The notes under the pieces are model-generated. The model had not been told where the DNA came from. It did no database searches and saw only the letters and a list, made by a program, of their open reading frames with translations. This document shows, piece after piece, positions 1 to 13,523 of a DNA stretch of 64,000 nt. Origin of the DNA: Lineus longissimus (taxonomy: Eukaryota; Nemertea; Pilidiophora; Heteronemertea; Lineidae); NCBI RefSeq assembly GCF_910592395.1, contig NC_088308.1, positions 23,575,501-23,639,500 on the forward strand. The letters run 5' to 3'. How positions within the stretch are numbered: position 1 is the stretch's first letter; every line of letters begins with the position of its first letter. The position numbers were made by a program, and so were the translations under genes.

Positions 1-3000
1 TTAGCCACCTTCCTCAACCGGAGGCTCAAAGATAAATCTGACACTAATGTCCCTTAATGACCATTAAACTCATCTCATGTGGAGAACATGGTGAGCCAAA
101 CTGGAGATTGCCCGTATATGACAGTTACTTCCTTCACCACCCCACCGGGCTCGGCCTTTAAATACTCACTGATCAGTGCTTTTTACGGTGGATTCTCTGC
201 ACTGAGTGTATTTTTGATAATTAGCGAACACATTGTTAACGTGTCCAGGAATTCTTCGTGCTTGCGACGATGGCATTTCAAACTTGCTCAAGTCACGATC
301 GAACTGTTTAAATGGTTTCAAAAACAAGGGAAAAATGAAATTTATTTTCGACAGTAAATTTATGTGGTTGTTAAGTTAAAACCACGAAGGTTCTGCGAGT
401 AGAATTTTTATTCCTACCAGTTCCATACAATTCAACCGAACAGTTCGTTTTACCAAAAGCGATTCGATGGAGCGATATAACATTTAGGATTAAGACTCGT
501 GGAAAGTTTGAGTAGTGTAATCCCTTCAAATGCAGCAATTTGATTAATTTTGGACCAACAGGGGATTCGATCGATGCATCAAATTGATACGTGGATACAT
601 TGATTGTAAGTTGCGGGATTCCAACAAAATTAATCTAAAATCATAACGCCCGTTTCACAGATTTAAACTATACACTGTAAGCTTTGCGCATGAACTTGGT
701 ATTGTACTAATTGTCTTGTTTCTTGCTACGGTATGAAAAAAAACATGAACAAAAATATAAGCCTTGTTATTCTCTTCTTCATGTCACTACACACTATTTT
801 GGCGAACACTGCACTGCCTCCCTAAGTGCTTAATTGCACAGAGGTGGTGATTACCAGAAACCAGAGCTGATAAAGCTGACCTTTCCATAAAAATCTATAG
901 AATATTTCATGGAAAATGATTCTTGCCAATTAAAGATAATTCGAACACGACGTGTAGCAAATTTACCATCACAATTACAGAATTGCAAAATGTACCCAGA
1001 TTTCTTTGTAAACGGCCTGACTTCCGGCGCAGCCTCTCCTTTTGAATCTGCCTCCCCTTCCTAGGAAATGTGCAGGAAATTAAAGAAGTAGATGGGATGG
1101 AATGGCGTCATTATTCCACATCATAGCTTCATCATCACCTAGGTTTAGTATCCCTGCGTATCGCTTCAGTAACTGCTAATACCGGTGTATTCCTTGGTCA
1201 ACTGGAAATTCGCTATTATCAATTAATGTCGAGGGGTGTGTCACGGATCATGAACCTTATGGTAGCAAAATTGCATCTACAAGTGATTATGGTTGATTGT
1301 ACTGAAAAGATGCCAATTGGCAAAAGTGATTTTGACAGATACATCGGTATAGCAAAATTACGTATTTAAAAGTGTATCAGATATGGAAAGAAATGTGCAA
1401 AAGGTGTAGAATCTCCATCCTTTAGACTTGATGGCGAAATCATTGCCTATCTGCTGGCCATTTATTGCATTGGCTAACATAACATCTAAAATCAATGCCA
1501 GCATATATTCACAGCCACTGACCACCCCTCTTGTGTTTTGAATACATGGGGCCTTTCTTCAGCAGCACATCAAGATGTCACGATTCCATCAAGGACATCA
1601 TGTGTAACATGGCAAAATGATATTAGTCCACGTTTTCACCAGCATTTCATTGAGGCTGGTCCATTCACTTCTTTGAAAAGTGACTCATTGCCTTTCAGTC
1701 TGGTTGTGGTTGACTTGTCCAAAGTGCCTCGCCCACAACCGTATCAAATCACACTACAACACAATAACAGTTGCATAAATGATAGAAACATGTCATTCTT
1801 TTGCAATTCTTGTTTCAACCTATTGTTAAGTTGTTTAAAACAACATACAGTATACAACATCGTGATTTACGAAGTTTTATGCAGCTACATTACAGTCTAG
1901 TTTTAGCTTTTAATTCGTTTTTTGATGTTCATCCAGTGATCGAACTCTATGTTTCATGTATCATTTTGTCCACATCAAAAGTCTACCCTAACTTTTAATT
2001 TTGGCTTGCAGTATTTGAGAGTGTTTAATTTATTTCTGTCACGTTAACGGTCTTCTCAGAAATTAAACTTGAAACACTTCAGAAAGGATGAATGTTGCAG
2101 CAAGTAATGCACTATCAAAGGTTACGACGTGAATAAGACTAATTGAAATTATATAAATAATTCAAAAACCTCAAGGGCACGGCATCGATTTATGGATATC
2201 TGGTGTCATTCATGAAACACCTTTGCGATGCCGAGAATTTAAAAAAAGAGCAGCGTATATGTAGTTAGGTATCATGGTGCTGGACTTCAAAATACGTATA
2301 AAACGCGTACGGTCACAGAAGCTGGCGAGGTGTTAAATTACGTAACGTAATCTTCATCTACACGGCAACAATTTACATGTTATATGATATAATTAGCAAT
2401 AATCTTTTTTGATTGCATTTTCTGCGAATATAACTGGCACTGCCGAATGGTATGAAAATATGTTTCTGATATCATTTTCAAGTAGATCGTCAACATTTCC
2501 TTTCAGTGGTTCCTGTAAGACATTGCCTTTTACTGTGATGTGGGATGTGGGAGTGGTATTGGTAAGCCATCAGTCGCTGTCACCACTGATAGCCCAGTTC
2601 AAGTAGCTTGTCAACATTACACCATCTCGAGGTGAATGACTTAATTCGCTCTTGATCAAGATCTGCTGATGTAAGGCATGGAAGACCAGCAGGAAATAAA
2701 ATTGCAGATGACCTAAGAGATGTACCACGACTTAAGAGGCTGGGAGGTAGATGTACCACAACTTAAGAGATATGTAGAGCAATGCCATTTTAATTAGCAA
2801 CTAATATTAACCAGATATGATGAAGTAAAAAGATTACTGATCGGAGAATGCAGAAAACCCACTACGAGTAGCTATACATAGGTGTTCTGCGATTCCTTTT
2901 ATTCGTGCCCTCCCCCAAGAAAATTAAGGTATTGGGAGATTCCGTTCTGATTACCGTTGAAAAGGTCACCTATCAAGTCGTCTTTCAAGCAGCATTCTAT

Positions 3001-6000
3001 CCTCGAAGCAATCCGGCACATAACCGTGCGGGGCTGGTATAACGGTGAACATATCTCAAGCCTGTAAAAATGTCTAGTACAACGTGCATTACATCAAGAA
3101 AAAGAACACAATGAGTAACTACCAATGAAGAGTACGTTGTCATTTCCTAGAAGCATATTCTCTCATACACCCCATGTTGAAACCCTCCCGGCGATCTGCA
3201 CTAACTCAAACACAATTGTAACCACGTTGGATTGTTTGCTACGGTATAGTGCCGTCATGTCGCTCATTTCTCAAAATGAAAGAACGTTAATTAGACTTGA
3301 TATATCACGCTGAGCCGCCATGATGTTATTTGAAGTGAATCGTGTCACGTGACTTGATACTTCCGGTGATGTACCCCCAGCAGAGTCTCTGCTTGGCAAT
3401 TCTCCGAAAGCGAGAAAAACCCCTCAATGTTGACTCCACGATTGTCATGAATAAAAAGATTTATATACATGTATACAAAATATCTTTGTCATCAACAATT
3501 ATTTGAAAATGGACTGATTCGAAATTATACGATAAAATTCCTCATTATACAGGCTGTAGTCTAGCTGATAAAAATTATGTTGGCCGTCGGTTGCTACAAC
3601 CGCAATTTGAAAACTCATTCATTGATTATTGCAACATGTATGAATGAAATATCTTGCTGCAAAAAGTGAAAATGATGCCAGATAACCCCGGAGCTACATT
3701 CCAAATGCTTGGCACCAACCAGAGTATTAAAAATCACCCAAACATTGCAATACCGCGAAACGTCCTGGACTGACTATTAGCTAGTACTAGCGACATTTAT
3801 AAATTTATAACTTTAATTCGCATATTCATCACCTATCATTACCTATCACTGCTGATTAGCAATGAAAGTTGCCAGTCTCTTGCATGTCTTGACTCGCGTA
3901 ATTTATGATGACATGCAATTTCACCGGTGGATAAAGACGCCTGGCTACGAATTTCCTCCCTGTTGTCCGCACACGGGACGCCTGTCGCGTCATTGTTAAT
4001 CATTGTTTAGAAGCTGCTAGTATTCGGTTTCTATGAGGTGGAGAAATTAAATCATCTCCTACATTGGAGCACGACATTCCTTTTTGTTAATTGTTGCTTG
4101 TAGGCCTATCCACCATTTTTCATTTTCCGCTTCATGCTTAATCGGCTGAGACAGCAAAGGCCACGGAGTTTACAAGGCTTCTGTTTCGCAAATACATGAA
4201 GTTCATCATTCTTTCATAAGGAAAGTGGCGAATGAATTCGAGCAAGTGTCTCCTCATTACATCTATAGCAGGACCATCTCTCATTACTACATGTATACCA
4301 TCGTCTTTCCTAATTGTCTTAACAACGAATTAGTCAATTACGACGATGTAAGACGGCATAAGGTATTTGTCATTTTGTTATTGTCCAATTATTCATCAAT
4401 TAGCAAGAGATATCAAAACGACTTGGAAGTTTGCATATATAAATGGAATCATATTCCGTCTGCACGCGGTCAGCACAGACTAGACTCTGTTGCCGAAATT
4501 TAGATTTCTCGGTAAATTCTCGGCTTATCTTAGTTCTTTCTTGAAATTCACGGCAATGTTTTGTCAGAATTTTCAACTGACTAAATGATTCTTCTGTAGT
4601 CTAATCTTGCTGCCAAAGCATTCTGTAGTCATTTCAAAATTGTCTCCCTCTTGAAGTATGTTATTTTCTAAATAGCCAAATTCCCCATGACTTGGTTATA
4701 GTGTCTGTATATTAGGCTCAGTTATATCACGGACCTAGATATATATTATAACGTCCGCTGTTATATCGGCGTCCGACTAAGAAGATGACTGTTGTTTGCA
4801 AACATATCGAAAGTGAGAACATAATGACACTTGGATAATGAGAAGCGACACTTCAATCTCAACAGTGACAACGCTCCGCTATCATATTCATGACCTCTTC
4901 TAGTTTATGTTAGATCGTTTTCCTGATCGAGGGTGAAAGGAATATGTTAAGTTTCAAGGATTAAGTGGTGCATCACCCAATCTTTGAACAATAGTGGCAG
5001 ATTTATTTCTCATTAAGGAGGATACTTCATAAACTAGAGGTATACTTCAGCATATGGTCCGTAAATTCTGCCTTGAAACAATGATGACAAAATCCCTTAT
5101 TGAGTCAACCAATGGTAATACAATGATATTATTTGTTGGGAAATAATCAGTATCGACAAGAAACATCCGAAATTTGCAGAATGATAATGTACATTGTAAC
5201 AGTTGCACTACACATTGCCATGGGTGATATTGGTGAACATGCCGTTTGAAATCCTTCGAACTCGCTCTTCTTCAATCCGCATAACAACCCAAACGAAACT
5301 GTTAAAAGCTGCAAGAAATGCAACTTAAATACCATTAACGAGGTCATGAGTCACATCGTGTACTTAGAATCAGTGACACTATTAACATCTTTACTCTTTT
5401 AAGTGGAAGACAAATCGGTGTTTTTCTGATTGCAGTGCATAAACAATCAAAACAACACCGAGTTGGTTGATGACCACCTGTAAATATCGAAATGGACTAG
5501 TCAATAATAAAACGTATGAAGTTACAAAGCAGTGAAATTTGCTGATATTTTTGTGCTGCAATAATTTTGACAGGGTCGGAGGGATGGAAAAGAAAAACAC
5601 TAGAGTTACAAAAAGAATGTTTACATGTATTATTTTGTATTAATTGAATTATTATCAGTTAAATACCAGGTTGTGGAAGACAATCCAAAACACGAATTCA
5701 GGTCGATTATTTGTCTTATCAAAGAAACTTGCAAATAAGTCATAGGAGAAATAATGCTTTAAAACGTGCCACACTTTCAACTGATATTCAGGAAAAGGCC
5801 TTATATTCGAAATAGTATATTTAAAGATGAGATAACACTCTTTATGTAAGTAATTCAAGTGAAAGGATTTATGAAAAATGACTCACCTTCAAAGAAAATC
5901 AAATTAACAGTAATTCCTATCCATTTTACAATATGCATGACGAAGCCAAGTTTCTTATTTTGTTAAATCGTCCGAGTCCCTATCTGAAGCTATCCCAAGA

Positions 6001-9000
6001 TAATTCCAACAAGGTTTCCATGCTCTTGCCTGTCCAGTGCATTGACGATGTTGCAAGCACTCAGCAATTGACAGATATGCCAGGTTGATAGCAATATAGC
6101 AGTTAGTTCATTAGTCACGTAAATGATCCTAGCACATGGCAGGCGTAAGTCACTGTACGCATGCGTGACGGTATTGGCGAATCAGAAGCCTGATTTGCGG
6201 CCATTCAAAGTGGAAATCGGAAGGTGTGCCTGGATGGTGAGCATGTTATATCTGCCCCCGGGTTTCTGCCACAGCAAAGCATTACACAACACTCTCAGGT
6301 ATCTTGCAATATCGTCATCATAGGGCGAGACTCTTAAAATTCAGCGCAAGAACGAGACACTCCTTCAAACTTTAAAATTTCAAGAACGTTAAACCTTTAA
6401 ATGATTAATGAATCGTCATTGCTTTTGAGTTTTTTTAAAGGATCATTTTCTAAGTTTTCATACAACAAAGCTGTAAAATTATCGAAATAGAGGGTACTCC
6501 ATCCATCCAGCCCGGCCATGCCACTGGATTTATTTGGGAATTTCATCAAGGGAATCGGAATGGCCGAGAGTTTAACCTACAGATTAACAACATATTGTAT
6601 GATAATTATGAATGTATGATCATTACACTGTGTAATCCGAGTATATGTAATGACATAGTTTCATAAAAATGAGATGCCAAGATGATTGTATAGTCTTCAG
6701 CGGACAAACTAACATTACAATTACCATTTTCTATGAAATGTACACAAGAGCCAATTAATCGTTTTGATGAAGGAAATATCAAAAGACGAAAAAATCTGAC
6801 ATCATTCTCCCCTCTCAATCAACTCCAAAGAAACTGTCCACAAATCTGTCGATGGGAATGTTAAATGGGCGATCTCTCTGACATTAATGAATATGGCCAA
6901 TTAACGTCTCCTTCAATGATTCATGGACCGTCTCCAGCGGGTCACCATCGACAGGCCGACATTGAAATGCTTTATCCCGCTTGTCGTCTGCCGGACATAA
7001 CCACAAATATGTAAACAACCCGAGATTTCTAGCGGGACATTGGTGAAAGTACCAGATGGGACAACTTTACTGTCGCGGTCAACAAATGGTCAAATATAGG
7101 ACTAAACACTTTGACCTGTCCAAAAAACGACTAACTGTATATCATTACACCTCTCTGCATGTTCCCCGCTCGGTCGCTTTTGTTTTTACCGGACGAAATG
7201 TCCAAAATCCACCAAAATTGGATCGCTGAGCAGACCTTAGAATATGTTTAGTTAGAGAATTTTCTCTTAACCACACACACGATCCTAACCAAGAATGACT
7301 TCATTCAATAACCTGATCTACGATCCTGGGAAAGGATGGTGGATGCTAATTGAAATATAGCGCGCTGTTTTTGTATCATAGACCATAGCAGACGTCACTT
7401 TAAGTTACCGGTCGACGAGTTTAATTCTCGTGGTGCGTGCGTCGGAATAGCATAAATCAAGTCCCTCAGGAAGCACAATATGAGGTCGACATTATACAGT
7501 TTTACGTTAATTCACGTCGCTAGAATTTCAAATACGTTTGCTCAATGCGTAGTAATTATTTTGACGAGTGTTAAAACCAAAATTCATGTTTTCTGTACAG
7601 TTGATAAAGGTGGCGGGGTCAGGCGGTACAGCCTGAGGGGAGGGATCCGGGGCCAAAGTGGTCGAAATTACCAAACCAAACACATTAGACGCTTGATTAC
7701 AGTTTTGATTGTGTCATCATTGTAACGGCGTTGTTTTCCCACCATAGGTTCTGATAGCAAAATGAAACCGCTGAATTGGCTATATGAAAGCAAAAGCAAA
7801 CATATAGCCATAAGGATGCAGTCAAATGGAGTAACATCCGTCGAACCACTGACCTGAGGATGGCGTGAGCTATCGTGTCTCACAAAGATCTCTTGGTCGA
7901 TTTGTTCCAATCTGACTACATGAAACTGATTGTGTGAATAAAAATGTCTGATTATCTTTTTTTAATAAACAATGTATATAATAGTAACGCTAAACCATGA
8001 TTTGTAGGCTACTTTTACCAACAATAACAATGCGAGTAAGCGAATCTTGCCGATTCGAAGCCCGGACCGAAAAAAGTGGAGGCCAGCCAGTGGGCGTGAG
8101 GCTATTGACATCTCATCCCGTAAAACAAACTCTTGATACAGCACGCAAACAACAAAACCGGGAATGTTGTTGGCGGCCTATGCTCTCAGAGAAGCGAAGG
8201 ACGTTAAGTATAGTAAACCAGAAGTATGCGTATTCCGCATCTTTGGCAAGTTGAATTTAACGTTCATGAGTCCAAATGTCAGTGCATTGGATGGTTTTGG
8301 GATGTACCGATGTACTGCGTATCGAAGTAGGAAGTGCCATTCATCGGTGTAGAGGTATACTATTACACTTCACATGACTGTATCCATTCAAGATCTAACA
8401 TTTTTAGGAGTGCCCAGCCCCACAGACAGCCCCCCAAAATGATGCATTTACCCACCATGCGATGTTGTATGTTTGGACCAAATTATGGTGAAACACACGC
8501 CATTGAAAGACAATTTAACTCAAGATCTAAATCCCATTTGAAATTATTGATAACCCTTGAAATTCTCGGATGAACTGAAAATGTAAATTATCTCAAAGTG
8601 GAGTATTTAAATCGCATTTCTTATCCAAGCATGATCGCTCTCCTTGACAGATGCGAGCTCAACAGCGGAAACCCCCGGGGGACCGGCAGCAAGACTTCAG
8701 TTTGGAGGCAGTTGATTCATTGCGTCCGCTGTCTCCGACTACGGTAAACAGTGCAACTGGGACTTAACACCAAAATATAGAACGTTTGGTGTGCTTACTA
8801 TGTTTACGTTCGCAGGTACGGGATATCAAGATGGTCTAACCAGAAATTACCGTCAAATTTCAGATTTCAAGATCAACGGTATTCACATTAACTCATATGC
8901 AAGTTTGATATTCGTTTTGCAAATGCATGCATAATAAAAGTTTTGTTTTGATGCAGTGTAGCGTCACAAAGCTTTTGCCGCGTGCGTTGACAAATGGATA

Positions 9001-11200
9001 ACTTGTCGTTGTGATCTTTGACTGTTCTTGTCATGAAGCCTGGGTGTCAGGTCTGCATTGTAACTGCATCATATTTGATACGCTGTTCAATACAAATGGT
9101 CGCGTGCACCAATGCGCTGTGCATAAGAAAATGTCGCGAAAAGAATTCACAATTTAAAAACATGGAACTGTCCATTACTACCCAGCACACGGCACAGGCG
9201 TCTTTCTGAATGGAGCTCGTCGTCTCGAGCCCATTGACACGAGGACCCATTGTGATGACTATTGTCACTCCATGATAGGGGTACTTTTCATAATGTTTTG
9301 ATTTGATGTTTCGTCCTTTAATTGATCTATCAAGTCTAGTACCATATCGACTCAGATGATGAGGTTTGCCTTGAGTTCTGGGTTAATGAAGAGGGCCAGC
9401 CTGACATTCGGGTTGATTGGATCGCACCCGACGATGACTCGACGCGGCACTCCCAGCCAACACCAAGGATAGATTTTACTACACGATTTATTTGTCACTG
9501 GTCCTTCTGGATTATCGCGATAATTTTTGATCAGGTGTTCTCTCGAGTTTTTAATTGGTGGCTGCGACACTTGCAGTGCTTTTTTTGGTAGTGGACCTAA
9601 GAAGATATCAGCGTCGTTTTGTCACAAAGTGCTTGAAGCATGTCCCTGTATACATAGATATATAGCATATTTTCATATGCATTCTCGTCTCCTTCGTTCT
9701 TTCTGAGATATAGGTATTTTTCTGTCACTGTACTCATCGTTGCCTATCAGCACTATACGTGATTTGTATTTATACGACATCATCCGACAACCCTATAGCA
9801 TGTACATATAATGTAAAATCCCTGGGCGGTATGAAAAAGGCTAAAGTAAATCTTTTACTAAAACGTTCATATCGCTTACATTAAATTTCAACTATAGGTC
9901 TTTCTGTAAGTAACTGAAAACTAAAGTATAAGTAATTTGCAAGTCTCTATATCGCCCCGTTACTTCACCCGGACAACATATCCACGTATAGCGCAGTGTC
10001 AACGAGAAACCTTTCTTCCCTGATCTCCATAGTTATAGTTGTCGCCGACACTGTCAACAGTGATTGGACACATGCGTGTTAATGGTGCCTCGTAATATCA
10101 CAGGACATGTTAAATGCATCCATTGAGACTCTGAATCCGTTGGTGATCAGGTTTGGAAGCTGAATATCGAACAGTTATTGAGTCCTTAGCATATTATTAT
10201 TTATATTCAAAACAAACCCTTCGGAGAAGCATGCTGATTTGTGTTTGTCCTGACATTTCTTGGAATGAAAGAACCTTTGATTAAAAATATTGTGGTCTGT
10301 GATGATATGGTCTTTGTTGCATTAATGCCAAAACCACGTGGTGCAAGAATTGAAGGTGAAGGAGAACACAGACACATGTTACGACTGCGTTAGTATGAGA
10401 GGCCGTAATGACTGAAACGTTAGCCAAGCTTTTATTCTCGCCGTCAAAGGATAATTTCATGTACAATTAAAACTAACGAATCATTACACATGTTACATGG
10501 TTACTTCTTTCAGTCCAAATTCTTCTCCAAATATGTCGAATATCTACATTATTGCAATCATGATGGTCACCATTTTTAAGATAGAATAATTCGAAAAAAC
10601 AAGAGTCCGTTTCACTCGACTTCACAAGAATCTTTACAATACGACAGTGATATGAAAATTGCCGGATCCCTCGCTCGTGTTTCTCTGCAGCCGCGATTGT
10701 TGTGTAAGTGTAATTGGTCTTCGGGGACTGCAACCCGAGCTTAAGGCAAGCAAGCGCAATCTGAGTGACCCGAGCTCACCCATGGGAAAAGATAATGATT
10801 AAATTGTAATTAAACAGTCTGCAGCAAATGTTCACGCGAATGTTACTCGCGAAGATGGCATATTGATGCCAATATCAAATTATCAGGATTTTAAATGTGA
10901 ATAATTGTGTTGCATTTTGATCACTTTTGCACGCGTTTTATAGCCAAGAAGATCAAGTGACGCGCAGTTTAATAGAATCGTTTTTGGCACTGCATCAAAT
11001 TGCTGCAAGATCCCGGGAAACTGACTTGGAAATCCACTGGTTTTTGTTCATCAGCCTTGAATTCTGGAATACGAGTGCTTTTCGTGAAACATCCGGACCT
11101 TGTTTTTTTGCTGTGTTGCTCAGTCAGCATATTCATTTGCACATAACTCGAAAATGATCGAGTTCTGGATGACGAAGACTCGACACTGTCTCTGTCCAGC
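1..11200. other. Intergenic or intronic DNA, no recognisable gene
   Basis: I read all six frames. The open frames here are short (120 codons at most, at 1538-1900) and none shows a domain, splice-bounded exon or motif I recognise. Base composition is AT-rich, with scattered TACATGTA-like motifs typical of the rest of the window's noncoding DNA. One short direct repeat is visible around 2720-2770, where an element containing GATGTACCAC and ACTTAAGAG occurs twice. Long introns of a gene lying mostly outside the window cannot be excluded. Confidence 0.6.
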
Positions 11201-11433
11201 TCATCTCGCGGCGACGCCCGCATTATAGACCCTCTCGAGTATGTCACCATCATCACTTTTGTCCGGCATGGAGTCCTTTGCCTTCTTGTAGAAGATAGAT
11301 AGAGGAATGAATGTTGTGAGCAGAGCGAACAAGACGAATCCTGCTAAGGTGTAGAAGAGAATCTCTAAGTAGGAAGCATCGTTCTCTTATGGTGTCATTG
11401 CAGTGACTGTGTTGTTTCGGTGGCCTCCGTGTG
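11201..11433 (-). pseudogene. Exon-like fragment encoding a transmembrane C-terminus with an in-frame stop
   Basis: On the minus strand a possible acceptor (ending TTTTGTAG) is followed by a frame that encodes an NNT sequon, then a strongly hydrophobic stretch (YLEILFYTLAGFVLF, continuing ALLTTFIPL), then a basic and acidic tail (FYKKAKD, later MPDKSDD) and a TGA stop at 11201-11203. This looks like the last exon of a membrane protein. However, a TAA at 11387-11389 interrupts the same frame between the acceptor and the membrane segment, so as it stands it is a decayed exon, or an exon with a different acceptor. No other exon of such a gene was found nearby and I do not recognise the family. 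Confidence 0.3.
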
Positions 11434-13523
11434 CTACAAAATTAGAAAGTGTTACGTCACCACATTAATATCGGCTATCTTTAACGAACGGGGAAAGTCT
11501 ATTTTCAGTGGCAAACAAAACCGACCATCCGATGTCGAAATTCATATACTACATGTACATTTAATCTATTGCAAGTGACATTCTCTTTTTGAAAACTGAT
11601 ACATCAGTTTTTGAGAACTTGCCAAATATCGCGTTTCGTGACGATGAGAGTCATTATTTATTACAAGGCTTATCATGTTCTTCAACGACTCTAGTACCAA
11701 GAAACGCAAGGGATACATGTCTTACCAACAGATCCAGTGATCTGAAGCTGGATTACATGGCGTATAAAACCGACAAATGAATCAAGGCCGAAGAACAACG
11801 ACTTCCATCTATCGAAAGGCGGGTCAATTATTGCTGTTCGAAAAGACAAACATCACGTCCTACTTGACGGCTGAATATTCATTGTACCAGAAGGCCTTCC
11901 TGCATCTCTTGGAGAATCATCTATTGGGGATGAAAGAGGCCTAGAGATGAAAAACCAGCGCATCACCCAGACATGTCAAAACTTCCCCTCGGAGTCCAGC
12001 AAAGTAAAGCTACCGAGTACATGTATATCCTTGAGGGGTTGATTTTTTTATTTTTGCAGTAATCATTGAGAAATAGCATTTTTTGTACCTTTCAACGTAC
12101 AGCCGACGCCAGATTTTATTTACCTCGGACTATAGTCCATCAAGTAAGCTAGGCCTTTATCATGGTATGAAGGCCTGTACAAACGCTGCATAAAAATGAC
12201 CCAGATAATATGTTATGGCCTTATTCAATAATGCGGGGCCGATAATGACCGATCAATGATAACTGACTAAGCGTCACGTGAAAAACCAGGAAGCATATCA
12301 TATCTCTGAAAACACAGTCTACGACCAAGAAGATTCTACTGTAAGTATATACACAGGTAGATTTTCCAAATCGTCTCGTAAAAAGGTATTATAGGTTCGA
12401 TAGTTCTACCCCACATGTCGTCCCGAATGTTCTAGCGCGATATCCTAGGCCTAACACTCGTATTCCATTATTGTATTGATCAAAAGCATACAACTCAACC
12501 AAGTCAGTGCAGGCCTACGCAAGTACAACTTCACTACAATGCATTCATACAGAGAGCTTATGTATAGGCCTGCTGAGGACAGATCTTTGCTTATTTTAGT
12601 TGTTTTCTATGATATCTCGACATGATTAAAAATACCCTGTCGCTTGGCTAGACTCCTATGCACGCAGTTCATTTCGTCAGTCCTGATCATCTTTCCTCAG
12701 TACCGGACGACAGGACGAGGACGGTCCACTGCGTCCGGTGTGTAGGCCTACTGTTTGGCAGGCAACCCGGGAAAGTTAAAATGTGACTTTGCACTGCTCA
12801 TGCTGCTGATTGAGGGAAAGTAATGCCTGCGGTCCCTTATTTTTCAAAAGTGGAGATAATTGGAATTAGGCTCTAGGAGAAGACTGCATGGTGTCAATGA
12901 TCACTGGAGCACAACCGTTGAAGGCTGGCCTCCTCTTTCAACAAACCCGCATGTACGACTGGTAGGGTATAATGGGGTATTTGTATAGCCCCAGTTTAAT
13001 TGTAGCCCCTGCATATGATATTGATTGATATCCCCATGCATCAAACAGTGCAGGGGCTACACATACCCCATTCTACCTTACATGGTATGAACTCGGGAAG
13101 TGTCCCCGTGGTTGAATATAGGCCATCTATTGTACTATCCTCTTAGATTCTATGGGCACGATGAGGACATCAGCCTTAATGTATAATTCCTACTGCTGCT
13201 GTAAGATACTATAGGAATATTGTATGTAATAAAGTGTAGTTAGGAGCACAGTCGATTTTAAGTTTAAACAAACCTGCTATCATATCATCATTAGGGACCC
13301 TAAACTCATGAAGCCCAGGTAATCGAATGATTCGCTCACACTGGTTTACTAGTATTTCGTGCTCTCTATCTGGCCTTGACAAATGCTACTTCTCTAACTT
13401 GTATATGCCACATGTATGATACAAAAATCTCATAATACAGCCCGTAGGACTCATTGGTGTATGTATCAAAAATAATCAGTTTCTCTTTCTAGATTTTCAG
13501 ACGACGATACCTAGAACCTTACC
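11434..13523. other. Upstream region of the V-ATPase subunit a gene
   Basis: No coding exon was recognised. The start codon of the V-ATPase gene lies 33 bp after a good pyrimidine-rich acceptor (TTTCTCTTTCTAG, ending near 13491) and a second AG at about 13500. At least one untranslated first exon therefore probably lies in this interval or further upstream, but I cannot place it. The interval also contains the hairpin repeat at 12961-13079. Confidence 0.45.
12961..13079. repeat. MITE-like nested hairpin
   Basis: The outer arms begin GGTAGGGTATAATGGGGTAT and end ACATACCCCATTCTACC, which pair with a few mismatches. An inner perfect pair, GTAGCCCCTGCA and TGCAGGGGCTAC (about 13002 to 13060), forms a second stem around an AT-rich loop. 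The palindromic organisation and the absence of coding potential are those of a small non-autonomous DNA element. No target-site duplication could be assigned with confidence. Confidence 0.6.

Noticed and set aside
1538-1900. 120-codon open frame in the gene-poor left region
   Set aside because: No recognisable domain, no splice context and no start context; a second frame overlaps it. The length is within chance expectation for AT-moderate DNA of this extent.
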